Assembly: GCA_004352715.1 (NCBI GenBank)
Contig: SCFE01000052.1
Location: 1,495,327 to 1,559,326 of the forward strand
Length of the DNA stretch: 64,000 nucleotides
Origin: Hofstenia miamia
Lineage: Eukaryota > Xenacoelomorpha > Acoela
Direction: 5' to 3'
The notes below the pieces were generated by a model. That model saw only the letters and a program-made list of their open reading frames with translations, made no database searches and was not told the DNA's origin. Below are positions 61,570-64,000 of the stretch, piece by piece. How positions within the stretch are numbered: position 1 is the first letter of the stretch; every line of letters begins with the position of its first letter. Position numbers and translations under genes: made by a program.

Positions 61570-62935
61570 TACTGGCCAAAAGTTTGGGAACACTTTCCAA
61601 ATTTAGAAATTTTTGTATTTTATACTAAAAAACGCAATGTAGAAACAATATAATAACACAATGTAGAAACAATATGGTAACACCGTGTAGAAAGTAAATA
61701 GTTAACTCACAAAAACTCACTAATATTTTGTATGTCCGCCATTATTGGCCAAACACGTAGCAATGCGATTTGACATTGACTCGACCAGCTTTCTACAATA
61801 ATCATCAGTAATCTCTGTGCACAATACCACTTTAATTGCTCCTTCAGATCGTCGAGTGATATGCATTGTCGCTTCCTCAGACAGTTTTTGATGTGATACC
61901 AGCAATTTTCTATGACCTTGAGGTCTGAAGAGTTTCCCGGGCAGTTCTCAAGCAGCCGAAAGTCTTGTGATGCAGTCCACTGTTTCACAACTTTGGCACT
62001 GTGGCAAGGAGCACCATCTTGTCGTAGTACAGTTGTTCCGCGAAGCTGCATAAACATGGGAACTTTCTCCTGAATTATTTTAAAGTAGGCCTTGGCTGTG
62101 ACTGTCTCGTTGTGAGGAAGAAAATGCAGACCAGCACGCCCATTTGCAGTTGTAGCACCCCAAATCAAAACAGAAGGTGCTGAGCGGAGAGTTTGTTGTG
62201 TGTAACGCGTGTTGAATCTTTGGTTTCTTGGTCATCAAACGTTTGGCCGGTAAGATGTCAACTGGAAAATCTTGGATTCGTCACTAAAACACTACTTGAT
62301 GCCACATCTCAGGAGTGTTGATATTACCTGCAGAAGTGCAACCGGTCTTGAATGTTCTTTGAAGACAATCGAGGTTTGGCTGCCGGTTTGCACGATGTAA
62401 GGTCAAAGGTAGTATTCAATCAACGCCTAATGTTGCGTGTTGATACATTCTGCACTGCTGCACCTAGATTTGCTTTGACTTCAGAAGATGAAGAGAATGG
62501 TTGATTGACAACATAACGGTGAATGAGACAGTCAGTCTGAGGAGCTGTCACTTTTGGTCTTCCAGACCGATTGCGAGAGGAAAAATTTTGCAGTTGCTGA
62601 TAGCGAGTAACACTTCTGGATACCGAAGATACTGACTCGCCCATGCTAACAGCCATAGTGCGATAATTGTACCCCTCCTCGTACAACATATGAATTTGAG
62701 CACGCTTTGTTGGTGAAATTTCACTACCACGGACCATATTTCAAACTATAATGATAGTGCTTTTTCAGTGAAAATGTATTGTGTGTAAATCTAAAGTTGT
62801 GTTAATTTGATTGGCTAAATGAATCTGTTGTAAATTCTAAGAAAAAATTGGGAATTCCAGGAATTTTACAAATTTTCCAAGAAATAGCAAGAACACGCTT
62901 TAGACAAGTTACTGTTCCCAAACTTTTGGCCAGTA

Positions 62936-62938
<3 letters not shown>
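61567..62938 (-). mobile_element. Complete but inactivated Tc1-like transposon, 1372 bp
   Basis: Terminal inverted repeats starting CAGTACTGGCCAAAAGTT and matching for 26 bases inside the TA target are found at 61567-61592 and 62913-62938. The element lies within a TA microsatellite, so TA duplication cannot be told from the repeat itself. A single minus-strand transposase gene fills the interior. Length and layout are standard for Tc1 elements. Exact end repeats with a decayed gene suggest loss of coding while the ends stayed similar. Confidence 0.93.
61707..62737 (-). pseudogene. Tc1 transposase pseudogene
   Basis: It starts at the ATG at 62737 (MVRGSEISPTKRAQIHML). The first part, to 62420, holds the paired-like helix-turn-helix and the linker SSRNRSGRPKVTAPQ (GRPR-type motif). 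Stops and a frame change fall in 62420-62170, where the first catalytic Asp is still visible (CFSDESKI). From 62168 the frame is open: IWGATTANGRAG, then VLRQDGAPCH with the second Asp, then GNSSDLKVIENCW with the Glu. I count 35 residues between the second Asp and the Glu, one more than the usual 34, because NC replaces the normal single Trp before PGN. The DDE residues therefore remain but the gene cannot be translated whole. Confidence 0.9.
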
Positions 62939-62969
<31 letters not shown>

Positions 62970-63115
62970 NNNNNNNNNNNNNNNNNNNNNNNNNNNNNNN
63001 NNNNNNNNNNNNNNNNNNNNNNNNNNNNNNNNNNNNNNNNNNNNNNNNNNNNNNNNNNNNNNNNNNNNNNNNNNNNNNNNNNNNNNNNNNNNNNNNNNNN
63101 NNNNNNNNNNNNNNN
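62970..63115. other. Assembly gap of 146 N
   Basis: Begins within the TA microsatellite that follows the Tc1 element and ends in TATTTATATAAACATATATA. Confidence 0.95.
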
Positions 63116-63651
63116 TATTTATATAAACATATATATATGTAAATAAGTAATAGAACAATAATTCCACAATATACAGAAATAGTTCGACCAGCTGAAGTGA
63201 AATTTCATCTGGATTTGCTTGGTACTGAAAAAAACTGCCATTGTGTTTCGCCCTATGCTGGCAATTTATCTTAATGCACCCTCTAAAATTCAAATACAGC
63301 GTGACACAAACTACAAATTTACACTGTGTGTCTAAACTCAAAAGTATTCTTACGTAGTGACTACTCATTACATGGCTGACCATTTAACCTTAAGTAACCG
63401 CGTGGCTTCCTAAAAGGAAAAGAACCATTTTTCCACATTTTCAAAGAATTTTTTCTAGGCCTATTAGGAAAGTTGGAAGTAGTGAGCTATGTACACACCT
63501 ATTGGAGAGAATGCATGAATGCAAAGTTGTAAATTTGCACAAATGCGTATTACTGAATTGGTTAAAAAGATTAACTGTTTTTCTTTGAAAACCACGATTT
63601 TTTAAAAAAGATTTAAATTCTCTCGATAACTAACGTTTATTTAATTTTAAG
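63116..63651. other. Spacer
   Basis: No supported gene. A 30-codon frame near 63176-63271 (RPAEVKFHLDLLGTEKN) is not recognised. Confidence 0.4.
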
Positions 63652-63715
63652 ATTTACATCCCATTGGAGCAACAGTGTTATTTTATATGTCGATGGACTT
63701 CCGAAACCCGCTGAG
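63652..63715 (+). CDS. Candidate short exon, LamG-like YVDG motif
   Basis: Between an acceptor (TTTAATTTTAAG) and a donor (GTATGC) lies a 64-base open stretch reading FTSHWSNSVILYVDGLPKPA and E. The W...V.LYVDG pattern recalls one strand pair of concanavalin-like or LamG domains, where a single short exon like this would be plausible. It is less AT-rich than its surroundings. With only 21 residues and no neighbouring exon in view, this is a weak call. Confidence 0.25.
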
Positions 63716-64000
63716 GTATGCAGTGCGCAAAGTCAGAGGGGCTTTCAGAATTTGGATATCTTTTAATTATGAATATTTAACAATTATTCCAAGAATCATA
63801 AGATTCTTAAAAAAATCGTAGGTAGCTTAAGGTTAAACATCAATTGCTTGCCTATATTTTAGAAAATATTACCTATATCCTTGAAAAATTCCGTATTCCT
63901 GTTCATGATTTTAGTAATTTTCAGCATTCTGCTTAATAATAGTGGCAAAAGTTTTTTTCTTAATTATATCATGTGGGAGAATGATAAAAAAGTGCCTGCA
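63716..64000. other. Window end, no feature
   Basis: AT-rich sequence; nothing recognised. Confidence 0.4.

Noticed and set aside
62802-63383. 193-codon minus-strand frame
   Set aside because: Runs through the gap and a TA microsatellite; the flanking pieces show no protein similarity and one end lies in the Tc1 terminal repeat.

Overview
The window is intron-rich, AT-rich (roughly 70% A+T by eye) DNA from an animal nuclear genome. It holds spliced genes, several classes of animal transposable elements and many long (TA)n microsatellites. Protein matches are to animal families, and the element mix (non-LTR retroelements, a Penelope-like element, Tc1/mariner, hAT, a piggyBac-type MITE) suits a marine or aquatic invertebrate. 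I cannot fix the phylum from the sequence. No operons, CRISPR arrays, tRNAs or rRNAs were seen. Coding density is very low.

Region by region. At 1-1226 lies a decayed hAT transposase gene (minus strand, KIAA1586-like). From 1614 to 11210 (plus strand) run the last eight exons of the spliceosomal helicase Aquarius (AQR), about 402 residues with helicase motifs II to VI. Its two large introns carry a broken Tc1/mariner transposase, a 475-bp tandem duplication and a duplicated assembly joint. From 12.1 to 18 kb lie at least three unrelated non-LTR retrotransposon remnants, two on plus and one on minus. Unrecognised candidate exons lie at 18.4-20.8 kb. From 24808 to 27697 (minus strand) are two intact exons of a galactose 3-O-sulfotransferase (Gal3ST family), the second likely functional gene. 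From 27.7 to 42 kb there is almost nothing except AT-rich spacer, microsatellites, a short telomere-like tract and one unrecognised 116-residue ORF at 38790-39140. From 42 kb to the end there are element remains: a non-LTR fragment (42.2-43.2 kb), a Penelope-like GIY-YIG endonuclease tail (47.8-48.2 kb), short hAT-like terminal fragments, a mariner-like N-terminus (53.7 kb), a 213-bp piggyBac-type MITE (57.6 kb) and a complete but inactivated Tc1 element (61567-62938).

The two recognisable host genes have no obvious functional link. AQR is a nuclear intron-binding helicase; Gal3ST is a Golgi enzyme that sulfates glycans. They are about 13.6 kb apart and convergent.

Assembly quality matters here. 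Three of the four isolated single N characters (7744, 16084, 22460) sit exactly between two copies of the same sequence of 470-1065 bp. This is what unmerged overlapping contig ends look like, so these 'duplications' are probably not real. The copy before 16084 is full of homopolymer errors. The four longer N runs (26313-26448, 48196-48254, 50792-51791, 62970-63115) all touch a (TA)n microsatellite on at least one side. I did not find a convincing new biological system. The best leads are the unrecognised small ORF at 38790, the CCCGA/TCGGG word-rich short elements, the hammerhead-like half-motif beside the Penelope-like tail, and the altered PAPS-binding motif of the Gal3ST.
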